Positions 26,780-35,374 of a DNA stretch of 64,000 nt are shown piece by piece. The number at the start of each line of letters is the position of its first letter. Positions within the stretch are counted from its first letter, which is position 1. The DNA lies in contig JAIYAM010000060.1 of the NCBI GenBank assembly GCA_027489065.1, forward strand, positions 21,498-85,497, in the 5' to 3' direction. The stretch comes from Erythrobacteraceae bacterium. Lineage in GTDB: Bacteria > Pseudomonadota > Alphaproteobacteria > Sphingomonadales > Sphingomonadaceae. The position numbers were made by a program, and so were the translations under genes. The notes under the pieces are model-generated. The model had not been told where the DNA came from. It ran no database searches and was given only the letters and a program-made list of their open reading frames with translations.

Positions 26780-26838
26780 CTGCACCGCGAGACGCTTGCC
26801 ATGCCCGCCCTACCGCGTGGGGCTTACGGCAGGGACTG

Positions 26839-28092
26839 ATGATCTATCACGAATTCCTGCTGTTTGCGGGTCTTGCGATTGTTTGCGCATTCTGGCTGCC
26901 CCGCTTCCTGTCGGGGCGCGAACCCGCGTCTTCGTCGCTTCTCATCCTTGCCGGGGCCGCCGGCGGGTTCCTGATCGCCGAGCCCCCGCCCCTGTTCGAT
27001 CCGATGTCCGATCCGGAATGGTGGGAGATTCTGAGCGAGATGGCGGTGATCGTCGCCCTGTTCGCCACAGGCATGCGGCTCGACGTGGTGCGCCCGTTCT
27101 CGCGCTGGCAAGCGACCGGCCGCCTGCTGGCGGTGGCGATGCCGCTGACCATCGGTGCGATGGTCCTCGTCGGCCTTGCGGCCGGCTGGCCACTGGCGAG
27201 CGCGCTGCTGCTCGGCGCAGTGCTCGCCCCGACCGATCCGGTGCTTGCGGGAGACGTGCAGGTCGGCCCGCCCACCGAAGGCGGCGAGCACCCGGTGCGC
27301 TTCGCTCTGACTGCCGAGGCAGGGCTCAACGACGGCCTTGCATTCCCCTTCGTCTACCTCGCCATCGCCGCGATTGCCGGGCTGTCCGCGACCGAAGCGG
27401 CGGAGTGGGCCGCCTATGACCTCGTTTACCGCATCGTTGCCGGGGTGCTGGTCGGTGGAGCTGCCGGCTGGCTTCTGGGCCAGATCGTGTTCCGCTGGCC
27501 TGCTCAGAACGTGCTTGCGGAGACCGGCTCGGGCGTGCTTGCGCTGGCCGGTGTGCTGGTGTGCTACGGCGCGGCCGAGATGATCCACGGCTACGGCTTC
27601 ATCGCCTGTTTCGTTGGTGGCCTGGTCTTCCGCCGGATCGAGGTTGGGCATGAGTTCCACAGCGACCTCCACCTCTTCAACCTCGCCATCGAACATGCGC
27701 TGACCGCGGTGCTCCTGTTGATGACCGGAGCGGCGCTCGGCACCTATGCGGGTCTGGTGCGCTGGGATCACATTGCGATCGCGGCGAGCCTTGTCTTCGT
27801 CGTGCGCCCCCTGATCGGCTGGGTCGCTCTCGCCGGCACTGACCTCACTGCGCGCGAGCGGATGGTGGCGGCGGCCTTCGGCGTGCGCGGAATCGGCAGC
27901 ATCTATTATCTGGCCTTTGCCGCAGGAAGCGTCGCCGCCATGCCCTTTGTCGGCGAGCTGTGGCTGGTGGTGCTGGTGACGATCGCGATGTCGGCAGCCG
28001 TCCATGGCCTGACCGCAGGCGCGGCGCTGTCCGGCATAAGGGCTGACGCTCAGGACGACGAGACAGAGGCCGAGCCCGAGGCTGCCGGATGA
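26839..28092 (+). CDS. CPA-type cation:proton antiporter
   Basis: About 12 TM segments; LLLGAVLAPTDPVLAGDVQVG, LTAEAGLNDGLAFPFVYLA; upstream start at 26713 possible but less likely. Confidence 0.88.
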   Translation: MIYHEFLLFAGLAIVCAFWLPRFLSGREPASSSLLILAGAAGGFLIAEPPPLFDPMSDPEWWEILSEMAVIVALFATGMRLDVVRPFSRWQATGRLLAVAMPLTIGAMVLVGLAAGWPLASALLLGAVLAPTDPVLAGDVQVGPPTEGGEHPVRFALTAEAGLNDGLAFPFVYLAIAAIAGLSATEAAEWAAYDLVYRIVAGVLVGGAAGWLLGQIVFRWPAQNVLAETGSGVLALAGVLVCYGAAEMIHGYGFIACFVGGLVFRRIEVGHEFHSDLHLFNLAIEHALTAVLLLMTGAALGTYAGLVRWDHIAIAASLVFVVRPLIGWVALAGTDLTARERMVAAAFGVRGIGSIYYLAFAAGSVAAMPFVGELWLVVLVTIAMSAAVHGLTAGAALSGIRADAQDDETEAEPEAAG

Positions 28093-28829
28093 CGCCCGCA
28101 CCCCCGCCTCTCGCGCTTCTGCTCGATTTTGACGGCACGCTCGCCCCGATCGGCCCGACGCCCGACGACATTGCGGTCACCGACGACCTGCGCGAACTGA
28201 TCGCCGAGGCGGCGGAGCGGTTGGACGGCCGTGTCGCGCTGGTCAGCGGTCGCTCTCTCGACCAGCTCGACGCGCTGTGGGGTCGCAGCCTGTGGCCTGT
28301 GACGGTCGCAGCGAGCCACGGACAGGAGCTTCGCCACGATGGCATCCGCCGCGCGCCTCCCCTCGCCGACATCTTCCCGCGCCTGATCCGCGAGGTCCAG
28401 GCGCGCTTCCCTTCTTCGGACGGCGTGGTGGTCGAGCTCAAGAGCTTCGGCCTCGGGCTCCATTACCGGCTCGCGCCCGGAAGACGCGATGCAGTGCGTG
28501 CGTGGACGGAGGAGCGCGCGGCGGAACACGGCCTCGTCGTCCAGCCGGGCGACATGGTATTCGAGTTGCGCCTGCCGGGCGCGGACAAGGGCGATGCGGT
28601 TCGCACGATCATGCGGCTCGCCCCATTCTCCGGGAGCCGGCCCCTGTATATCGGAGACGATCTCACCGACATCCCGGCCATCGAGGCGGCGCGGGCTTTG
28701 GGCGGTAGCGGGATCGCGGTGGGCGGGCGGATCGCCGGGCATGCCGATGCGGTGCTCGCCTCCCCTGAAGCGGTGCTCGAGCATGTCAGGACCGTGCTGC
28801 AAGGTAGCCGGCGCGCTTTCATCACTTAG
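28089..28829 (+). CDS. otsB: Trehalose-6-phosphate phosphatase
   Basis: LLLDFDGTLAPIGPTPDDI, ALVSGRSLDQLD, YIGDDLTDIPAIEAA. Confidence 0.93.
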   Translation: MTPAPPPLALLLDFDGTLAPIGPTPDDIAVTDDLRELIAEAAERLDGRVALVSGRSLDQLDALWGRSLWPVTVAASHGQELRHDGIRRAPPLADIFPRLIREVQARFPSSDGVVVELKSFGLGLHYRLAPGRRDAVRAWTEERAAEHGLVVQPGDMVFELRLPGADKGDAVRTIMRLAPFSGSRPLYIGDDLTDIPAIEAARALGGSGIAVGGRIAGHADAVLASPEAVLEHVRTVLQGSRRAFIT

Positions 28830-28964
28830 GCGTTTTTTTGTCCGGCCGCCCTCGCGCAAAGGCGGCGCAACCATTCGACGCGGCGGGGATCGCCCGGCCC
28901 GCCACGGCACCCATATTGCTCGGCCGCGCCCTCGGGCCGCCCTGCGACAGCCTGAAAGGCCATC

Positions 28965-30386
28965 ATGGCCCGCCTGATTTGCGTATCGAACCGCGTGAAG
29001 GTCGAAACCGATGACGACCATGCCAGCCGAGGCGGCCTCGTTGTCGCGCTGGCCGCTGCCTTACGCGAAAACGACGGCCTGTGGTTCGGCTGGTCGGGCG
29101 GCGAGACGGAAGCCTTCTCCGGCCAGATCACTTTCCGACGTGACGACGGGGTGGCGCTTGCGACCATCGATCTGGAACCGCAGGACATAGAGGAATACCA
29201 CAGGGGCTTCGCCAACCGCACCTTGTGGCCGCTGCTCCACTCCAGGCCCGCTTTGACCGACATGGAAGGCGGCTTCGGCGACGGCTATGCGCGGGTCAGC
29301 TGGCGTTTCGCCGCGGCGCTCGCGCCGCTGATCGAAGCCGACGACCTGATCTGGGTGCACGACTATCACCTCATCCCGCTTGGGAGACACCTGCGCGAGC
29401 ACGGCTTCGGCAATCGCATCGGGTTCTTCCTTCACACGCCCTGGCCGCCCGCCGGCGTGTTGATGTCTCTGCCCCACCACCGCGAACTGGCCCTCTCGAT
29501 GCTCGCCTACGATGTGATCGGTTTTCAGTCGGAGGAGTGGCTTTACGCTTTCTGCGACTACGCGACCGGCCATCTCGGCGCGCGCGTGGAGGGCGAGTGC
29601 GTGATGCTGGGCGAGCGCAGCACGCGGCTGCTGATCTGCCCGATGGGGCTGGACGCTGCGGATTTCGCCGGCGCGGTGCACAGTCTCGCGGCGCGGCAGA
29701 CCGAAACGCGGCTCGCGGTCAGCGCGGTCGGATACGACCTCATCGTCGGGGTCGACCGGCTCGACCACTCCAAGGGCCTTGCAGAACGTTTCGCAGCCTA
29801 TGAACTGCTGCTCGCCAGCCGTCCCGAACTGCGCGAGAAGGTGGTGATGCTCCAGATCACCCCGCCGCCGCGCGGCGACGTGCCGAGCTGCGCGCAGATC
29901 CGCAGCGACCTGGAGATGCTTTCGGGCCGCATCAACGGCGCTTTTGCCGCGATCGACTGGATGCCGATCCGTTACGTCAATCACGGCTATTCGCGCGACG
30001 AACTGTTCGGCGTGTACCGTGCCGCCCAGGTCGGGCTCGTCACCCCCTTGCGTGACGGGATGAACATCGTCGCCAAGGAATATGTCGCAGCGCAGGACCC
30101 CGCCGATCCCGGCGTGCTGGTCCTGTCGTGCTTTGCGGGAGCCGCTGCGCAGCTGTCCGAGGCCGTCATCGTCGACCCGCATTCGGCCGAGGATATCGCC
30201 GACGGCATCGCCCGCGCGCTCGCCATGCCGCTCGCGGAGCGGCAGGAACGGCACAAGGCCCTGCTCGAGAACGTCACGCTTCATGACGTGCGTTGGTGGT
30301 CGCGCACCTTCATGGAGGCGCTCGATCAGGTGCCTGCGCGCAAACCCGGCCCGCCGCTCGTCGCCTCTTCAGTCGAAGGCGGATAA
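28965..30386 (+). CDS. otsA: Trehalose-6-phosphate synthase
   Basis: RLICVSNRVKVETD, WVHDYHLIPLGRHLRE, GVDRLDHSKGLAERF, LRDGMNIVAKEYVAAQ. Confidence 0.95.
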   Translation: MARLICVSNRVKVETDDDHASRGGLVVALAAALRENDGLWFGWSGGETEAFSGQITFRRDDGVALATIDLEPQDIEEYHRGFANRTLWPLLHSRPALTDMEGGFGDGYARVSWRFAAALAPLIEADDLIWVHDYHLIPLGRHLREHGFGNRIGFFLHTPWPPAGVLMSLPHHRELALSMLAYDVIGFQSEEWLYAFCDYATGHLGARVEGECVMLGERSTRLLICPMGLDAADFAGAVHSLAARQTETRLAVSAVGYDLIVGVDRLDHSKGLAERFAAYELLLASRPELREKVVMLQITPPPRGDVPSCAQIRSDLEMLSGRINGAFAAIDWMPIRYVNHGYSRDELFGVYRAAQVGLVTPLRDGMNIVAKEYVAAQDPADPGVLVLSCFAGAAAQLSEAVIVDPHSAEDIADGIARALAMPLAERQERHKALLENVTLHDVRWWSRTFMEALDQVPARKPGPPLVASSVEGG

Positions 30387-30388
30387 GC

Positions 30389-30425
30389 GAACCCCCGCGC
30401 GAGGGGAGAACTCGCGCGGGGGTTC
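30389..30425 (+). terminator. 15-bp stem hairpin after otsA
   Basis: GAACCCCCGCGCGAG-gggagaa-CTCGCGCGGGGGTTC. Confidence 0.75.
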
Positions 30426-30451
30426 GGCGATGGAGAGTGCTGCGCTACCGC

Positions 30452-31114
30452 CTATGGCGCGGGCGCTGCGCTCCCCGCCGCACCGGGCCTGCCACCGGTC
30501 GCCTCCGGCGTCGCCCGCATCGGTGAGGTGCCGGGCGCATTTGTCTCGAGCCAGTCGTGATGCTTCTGAACCGCGGGGATTGTCGCCTGCGCGAACTGGC
30601 GCACTTCGGCTACGTCACCGCCGCCCGCGTAGGACTTGAGCAGCTCGAGCGCCTGCTGGTGCGCGAGCTTCTGCTGATTGAGATACTCGCTTTCGAACTC
30701 CTGTCCGTTCAGACGGTTGAGCACCTCGAGCTGCGTTTGCCGCGTGGCATCGAGCTTGGCCGGCATCGCAAGCGTCTGGCCCGACGCCGCGATCGCCTGC
30801 TTGAGATCTTCCGACGACTTGGTGTGATCGGTGATCATCATCTGCGCGAAATCGCGCACGGAGCCCGACTTCACCTTCTTGAGCGCGATCTTCGAGCTCT
30901 CGATCTCGAAGATGTCCGAGAGCGCCGCGCGCTGGGCGAAGTCCTGCGCACTGGGGGCGCCGATCGCGAAGGCCCCGCCTGCATCTGTGCCCGCATCGGG
31001 CTGGGCAATTCCGGTACCCTCGTCGGCCCGCGCCGTATCCGCGTCCGACCCATTCTGCTGGCCGCCACATGCGGTCGCCAGCAGGCTTCCCGCCATCAAT
31101 AGTGCAATTCGCAT
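30452..31114 (-). CDS. DUF4142-type lipoprotein
   Basis: Lipobox LLATACGG; ALSDIFEIESSKIALKKVKSGSVRDFAQMMITDHTKSSEDLKQA. Confidence 0.85.
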   Translation of the reverse strand: MRIALLMAGSLLATACGGQQNGSDADTARADEGTGIAQPDAGTDAGGAFAIGAPSAQDFAQRAALSDIFEIESSKIALKKVKSGSVRDFAQMMITDHTKSSEDLKQAIAASGQTLAMPAKLDATRQTQLEVLNRLNGQEFESEYLNQQKLAHQQALELLKSYAGGGDVAEVRQFAQATIPAVQKHHDWLETNAPGTSPMRATPEATGGRPGAAGSAAPAP

Positions 31115-31321
31115 CCTTCGTCCTTTCAGGTCAACGTCCCTTTGGAGGGGTCGCGGTCACCGTAAATCGGGGGTGTCAGGAGCGAACTCACATAGGCCAG
31201 TGACCCGCTTTACGGGGATCTAGGCAACGGCTCCGTGAAATCCTCGCCGAGTTTAAGGAACCCGACGAAGCGGTCGCCGACAAGGGAGAGGGGAGGAACA
31301 AATGGAAAAGGTGCAGTACTC

Positions 31322-31846
31322 ATGCCAGTCCCGAGCCAACCTTGCGAGCGTGCTCTCCCCGGCTTCTCGGAGGAGATGACCGCGTCGCTCCCGGCGCTGC
31401 GCAGCTTTGCCCGATCCCTGTGCCGCCACAGCGACATGGCCGAGGACCTGGTGCAGGAAACAATGGTCCGCGCCTGGTCGTCGCGCCACACTTTCCTGCC
31501 CGGAAGCAATTTCCGCCCGTGGCTTTTCACGATCCTGCGCAACCAGTTCTACAACGCGATACGCAAGCGCAATCGGCTGGTCACGTGGGAGCCGGAGGCG
31601 GCCGAGCGGCTGCTGGTGCAGGAACCCGAGCAGGAGGCTCGCATCCATCTCGAGGACATCGAGGGTGCATTGAGCCAGCTCCCTCGCGGCCAGCGCGAGA
31701 TGCTGCTGATGATCGCGGGCGCAGGCATGACATACGAAGAGGCTGCATTGGCGGCCGATTGCAAGCTGGGGACGGTCAAGAGCCGCATCAATCGCGGCCG
31801 GGCAGCAATCCGGGCGATCATCGACGGCGCGGACGCGGCCTACTGA
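31322..31846 (+). CDS. ECF sigma factor, EcfG-like (general stress response type)
   Basis: LPALRSFARSLCRHSDMAEDLVQETMVRAWSSRHTFLPGSNFRPWLFTILRNQFYNAIRKRNR; LGTVKSRINRGRAAI; start could be 31376. Confidence 0.85.
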   Translation: MPVPSQPCERALPGFSEEMTASLPALRSFARSLCRHSDMAEDLVQETMVRAWSSRHTFLPGSNFRPWLFTILRNQFYNAIRKRNRLVTWEPEAAERLLVQEPEQEARIHLEDIEGALSQLPRGQREMLLMIAGAGMTYEEAALAADCKLGTVKSRINRGRAAIRAIIDGADAAY

Positions 31847-31882
31847 TCGCAGCTGCGAAACGTCGCCGTTCCTGAACAGTAA

Positions 31883-31916
31883 TACGGGCCCGCCTCTCGA
31901 GAGAGGCGGGCCCGTA
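31883..31916 (+). terminator. Near-perfect 34-bp palindrome after the sigma gene
   Basis: TACGGGCCCGCCTCTC-ga-GAGAGGCGGGCCCGTA. Confidence 0.7.
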
Positions 31917-31973
31917 TGCAGGGGGCACAGCGGTTGTGCCTCGCAATTTTGCGCCCCCCGTATCTTGACGAGA

Positions 31974-32267
31974 TTATTGGGGCGCGTTTTCCGCCTTGTT
32001 CTCGATGTTCTGGGCAGTGGCATCGGCCTTTTCGCGCACGGCGTCGGCCTTGTCCTCCATCCTCTGCTCCGCCGTGGAGTCGACACCATCGACGGTCTTG
32101 TCGAGATTGTCGGCCCTCTCTTCCATGGCATCGGCGGTGGCCTCGCCCTGGTCGACGACGGCTTCAGCCTGCTCTTCTGCGGCGTCCTCGCGCTTGTCCT
32201 GTGCACTGTTGCACGCAGCAAGCGAGAGAGATGCGCCCGCCGCGGCGAGAATGATGAGCTTTTTCAT
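31974..32267 (-). CDS. Small coiled-coil lipoprotein
   Basis: MKKLIILAAAGASLSLAACNSAQDKREDAAEEQAEAVVDQGEATADAMEERADNLDKTVD. Confidence 0.75.
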   Translation of the reverse strand: MKKLIILAAAGASLSLAACNSAQDKREDAAEEQAEAVVDQGEATADAMEERADNLDKTVDGVDSTAEQRMEDKADAVREKADATAQNIENKAENAPQ

Positions 32268-32284
32268 GATGCTCTCTCCTAAGC

Positions 32285-32554
32285 TTAGCGAACTGAACCG
32301 CGACGGAACAGGTTCACGATCGCGAGCAGTACAACAGCGCCGAGGAACGAGACGACCAGCGCGCTGATCGAGAAATCGCCCTGGGTGATGGTCCCGCCGC
32401 CGATCAGCGGATTGATCAGGAACCCGGCCACCAATGCACCGATGATGCCGACGACGATGTTGAGGAAAATGCCCTGCTGGGCGTCGGTGCGCATCACCAT
32501 GCTGGCAAGCCAGCCGAGAATACCGCCGACGATGATAATCAAAATGAGGTTCAT
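32285..32554 (-). CDS. GlsB/YeaQ/YmgE-family stress membrane protein
   Basis: MNLILIIIVGGILGWLASMVMRTDAQQGIFLNIVVGIIGALVAGFLINPLIGG. Confidence 0.9.
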   Translation of the reverse strand: MNLILIIIVGGILGWLASMVMRTDAQQGIFLNIVVGIIGALVAGFLINPLIGGGTITQGDFSISALVVSFLGAVVLLAIVNLFRRGSVR

Positions 32555-32900
32555 TGCTGTGCTCCTTGCCGAGAGGTTCTATCATACGTCGTGCGACCGC
32601 GAGTAATCGCCGAGACGGACATGATCGACCCGGACAGGGGTGACAGTGTGGCAGCATTGCGCCCTCACCTATGTTGTGAGAGATGCAACACCTCTACACA
32701 GAGCTGCCGCTGCACCTCGCACGCACCCCGACCGGAACAAGCAAGGTCGAGGCTGTCTTGCGCTGCACCGCAAACGGCTGTTAAGAACGTAGTCCAAAGA
32801 CAGGGGGAAAGCGGGATCGAATTCGTTTGATCGGCTCAGGCGACCCCTCGCGCTCTCGGCTCTCCTCCTCTCAATCATTCTCACAAGGTCTCTCTGCGGC

Positions 32901-33695
32901 ATGATCTCGAAGAAGCAAATCGGGCGGATGATCCCTTACAGCGTGATCGAAAACGGGCGGCGCATCATCAATCTGGGCCCGAACCGCTGCCGCGTCTGCG
33001 AGACCCCCGTGCGAAGCTTTCAGGATACCGGCTACGGCTTTGAACTTCTCGAGAAGGCGCAGGTGGTCGGCGGCCTGAGACGCTTTGCCGATGCCTGTCC
33101 GGTGTGCCATTCGAGCTCGCGCGAGCGGCTGGTGTGGTTCTGGCTGTCGCAGGCCGGAAAAGGCTTCCGCTTCGCTGACGGCGCGGCGATCGCCCACTTT
33201 GCTCCGGAAAAGGGCCTCACCCGCAGGATCAGCGGCGCCGCACCGCGCGGCTACACAGCCTACGACTTCGAACCTTCGCGCTACCGCCACCTCGAGCGGG
33301 TCGAGAAGGCGGATCTTTCGAGCCTGCCGATGCCAGATGAGAGTGTCGACCTTCTGATCTGCAACCACGTGCTTGAACATGTGCCGGACGTGCCGCTGGC
33401 GCTGTCGGAGATCCGCCGTGTGTTGCGATCGGGCGGCGTGGCTATCCTTCAGGTCCCCATCGCGCTCAAGCTTGACCAACCGATCGAGCTGCCGCTTGAT
33501 TCAAGCCCCGAGGATCGCATCGCGCTGCTTGGGCAGGACGATCACCTGCGGCTCTACACCGCGGAGTCGTATTTCGAGACACTTCAGCTGGCAGGCTTCC
33601 GGGTCGAACGTTACGATCCCTTCGAGGACCAGGCACGGCTGGCGACTGAATGGCGGCTCGACCCGTACGAACTGCTGCACCTTTGCTACAAGTGA
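32901..33695 (+). CDS. SAM-dependent methyltransferase with N-terminal CxxC...CxxC zinc-ribbon-like segment
   Basis: CRVCETPVRSF...CPVCHSSSRERL; LPMPDESVDLLICNHVLEHVPDVPLALSEIRRVLRSGG. Confidence 0.85.
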   Translation: MISKKQIGRMIPYSVIENGRRIINLGPNRCRVCETPVRSFQDTGYGFELLEKAQVVGGLRRFADACPVCHSSSRERLVWFWLSQAGKGFRFADGAAIAHFAPEKGLTRRISGAAPRGYTAYDFEPSRYRHLERVEKADLSSLPMPDESVDLLICNHVLEHVPDVPLALSEIRRVLRSGGVAILQVPIALKLDQPIELPLDSSPEDRIALLGQDDHLRLYTAESYFETLQLAGFRVERYDPFEDQARLATEWRLDPYELLHLCYK

Positions 33696-33712
33696 CGCGC
33701 AGCCGATAAGGC

Positions 33713-34663
33713 TCAATCGAGCGAGGAGCGCCCCGCGTAGCCTCGCCACCAGGCGCCTGGCTCCGCAAGGATTGGTGCGACGGCGCGGCGACGGTCGCGG
33801 TGGCTAGCCGAAATTGGACTCAGAAGGGCGCTGACCAGCCACCACCTTGCGGCGGTGAGCCAATAGGCGGCGCCGACAATCTGCGCCAACGGCGCGCGCC
33901 AGTGGCGGTGCGCGTAATGCATCAGTCCGGTATACACGAACCGAATGCGTGCAGGCGAATAGGCATTCCCGCCGCCGACATCGTGAATGATGCGGCAGTC
34001 GGGCGTGAGCCAGACAACCCCGCCCTGCCTTTTCAGCCGGGTGAAAAGATCGATCTCTTCCGAATAGAGCAGGAAAGTGGGATCGAAGCCCCTCAGCGCG
34101 TCCCAAGCCGTGCGGCTGATGAGCATGAACCCCCCGCACAACACGTCTACCCGGATCGGCTGATCGAGCCGTACCAGCCGCGCGCGCAGCTTGGCGGCGT
34201 CGCTCAGCCCGATCATCGTCTGCAAGATCCCGCCCACCGACGGGATAGACAGGAAGTTGCCGCCGTCGAGGTTGCCGTCGGGGTAAGTGGTGAGGCCACC
34301 CCATGCCCAGCCGTCGGGCCGCGAGCGCGCGAAATCGAGCAGTCGGTCGATTGCCGGATCGAAGAGCTCCGTATCGGGATTGAGAAGCAGGAGGTATTCG
34401 CCGCGGGCGTGCTCGGCGAGGAGGTTGTTGGCCCGCGCAAATCCGATATTGCCCTGCCCGGGAATGATCCGCACCATGGGAAACTCGGTTGCGACCTTGT
34501 CCGCCGTGCCGTCCTTGCCATTGTCGACGAGCAGAATCTCGTAGGTGCCCGGGGCCGTGTGCGCGATGACCGACGCGATGCAGTCGGAGATAAAGGCGAC
34601 CGAGTTGTAGGCGACGACCAGGATGCTGACGAGCGGCGTGCCGGTCGGAGCCACCCCGGTCAT
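33713..34663 (-). CDS. Family 2 glycosyltransferase (rhamnosyltransferase-like)
   Basis: VSILVVAYNSVAFISDCIASVIAHT, LLVDNGKDGTADKV, YLLLLNPDTELFD, LLYSEEIDLFTRLKRQGG. Confidence 0.9.
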   Translation of the reverse strand: MTGVAPTGTPLVSILVVAYNSVAFISDCIASVIAHTAPGTYEILLVDNGKDGTADKVATEFPMVRIIPGQGNIGFARANNLLAEHARGEYLLLLNPDTELFDPAIDRLLDFARSRPDGWAWGGLTTYPDGNLDGGNFLSIPSVGGILQTMIGLSDAAKLRARLVRLDQPIRVDVLCGGFMLISRTAWDALRGFDPTFLLYSEEIDLFTRLKRQGGVVWLTPDCRIIHDVGGGNAYSPARIRFVYTGLMHYAHRHWRAPLAQIVGAAYWLTAARWWLVSALLSPISASHRDRRRAVAPILAEPGAWWRGYAGRSSLD

Positions 34664-34780
34664 GGCGGGCTCCGGATCATGCGGATGGTCGATCAAGCTC
34701 GGGATCCCAGGTTGCAACAAGGCGCGACCTGCGGGCTGATGCCAGAGGCGGCAGGAGCGGACAAGCCGCTTTAGGTGCCA

Positions 34781-35374
34781 TCAGGTGCGGCGCTTGAGGA
34801 CGAGGTAGAGCGCGCCCTCGCCGCCGTGGCGAATGTGAGCGCGGCGCACGGCGGTGATCGCATCGCCATGTCGACTGGCGGCGAGCCAGTCCAGGAGCTT
34901 GGCACGGATCGCACCGCGGCGCGTCATGCGATCGGCGGGATCGACAGGTCGCTCCCGGCCCGCCACCACCAGCACCACCCGTGCATTCATCATCCGCGCC
35001 TGATCAAGTGCGCTCATTACCCGGTCGTAGGCCGTGTCCAGGGTATGCCCATGCAGGTCAAGCGTCAGGTCAGGCTCGAGCCGCCCCCCTTTCATCCGCC
35101 GATCCCAATGGGAGTCGAGGCCCGGTTCCGGCGGACGGGGCGGGGTCGCGCCGGGTGTGGTGCGCGGCTGATGAGGCACGCGCGGCTTCGGCACCCTATG
35201 TGGCGCGGGAGTGACCGGCTTTGCCGGAGGTGCGGGCTTCGACGGCGCGGGCACCGGCGCCTTGGGCGGAGCGGGAGGCGCAGGCCGCTTCTTCCCGGGC
35301 AGCGGCTTGACGCTGGCAGCGAGGTGCGCCCATGCGGCCTGCTCGCCCGAGGTAAGCCCCCGCGGCGCCCTCAT
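34781..35374 (-). CDS. Smr-domain protein with Pro-rich linker
   Basis: DLTLDLHGHTLDTAYDRVMSALDQARMMNARVVLVVAGRER...HGGEGALYLVLKR; Pro/Ala/Lys-rich region before it. Confidence 0.88.
   Translation of the reverse strand: MRAPRGLTSGEQAAWAHLAASVKPLPGKKRPAPPAPPKAPVPAPSKPAPPAKPVTPAPHRVPKPRVPHQPRTTPGATPPRPPEPGLDSHWDRRMKGGRLEPDLTLDLHGHTLDTAYDRVMSALDQARMMNARVVLVVAGRERPVDPADRMTRRGAIRAKLLDWLAASRHGDAITAVRRAHIRHGGEGALYLVLKRRT

Noticed and set aside
7778-32680. Assigning the CCTATGTKAG motif to sigma-32 (CTTG-N17-CYTATNTNNG) or to EcfG (GGAAC-N16/17-CGTT) promoters
   Set aside because: The -10-like half resembles the alphaproteobacterial sigma-32 box, but no CTTG at proper spacing was found at the sites checked; no GGAAC at EcfG spacing either.
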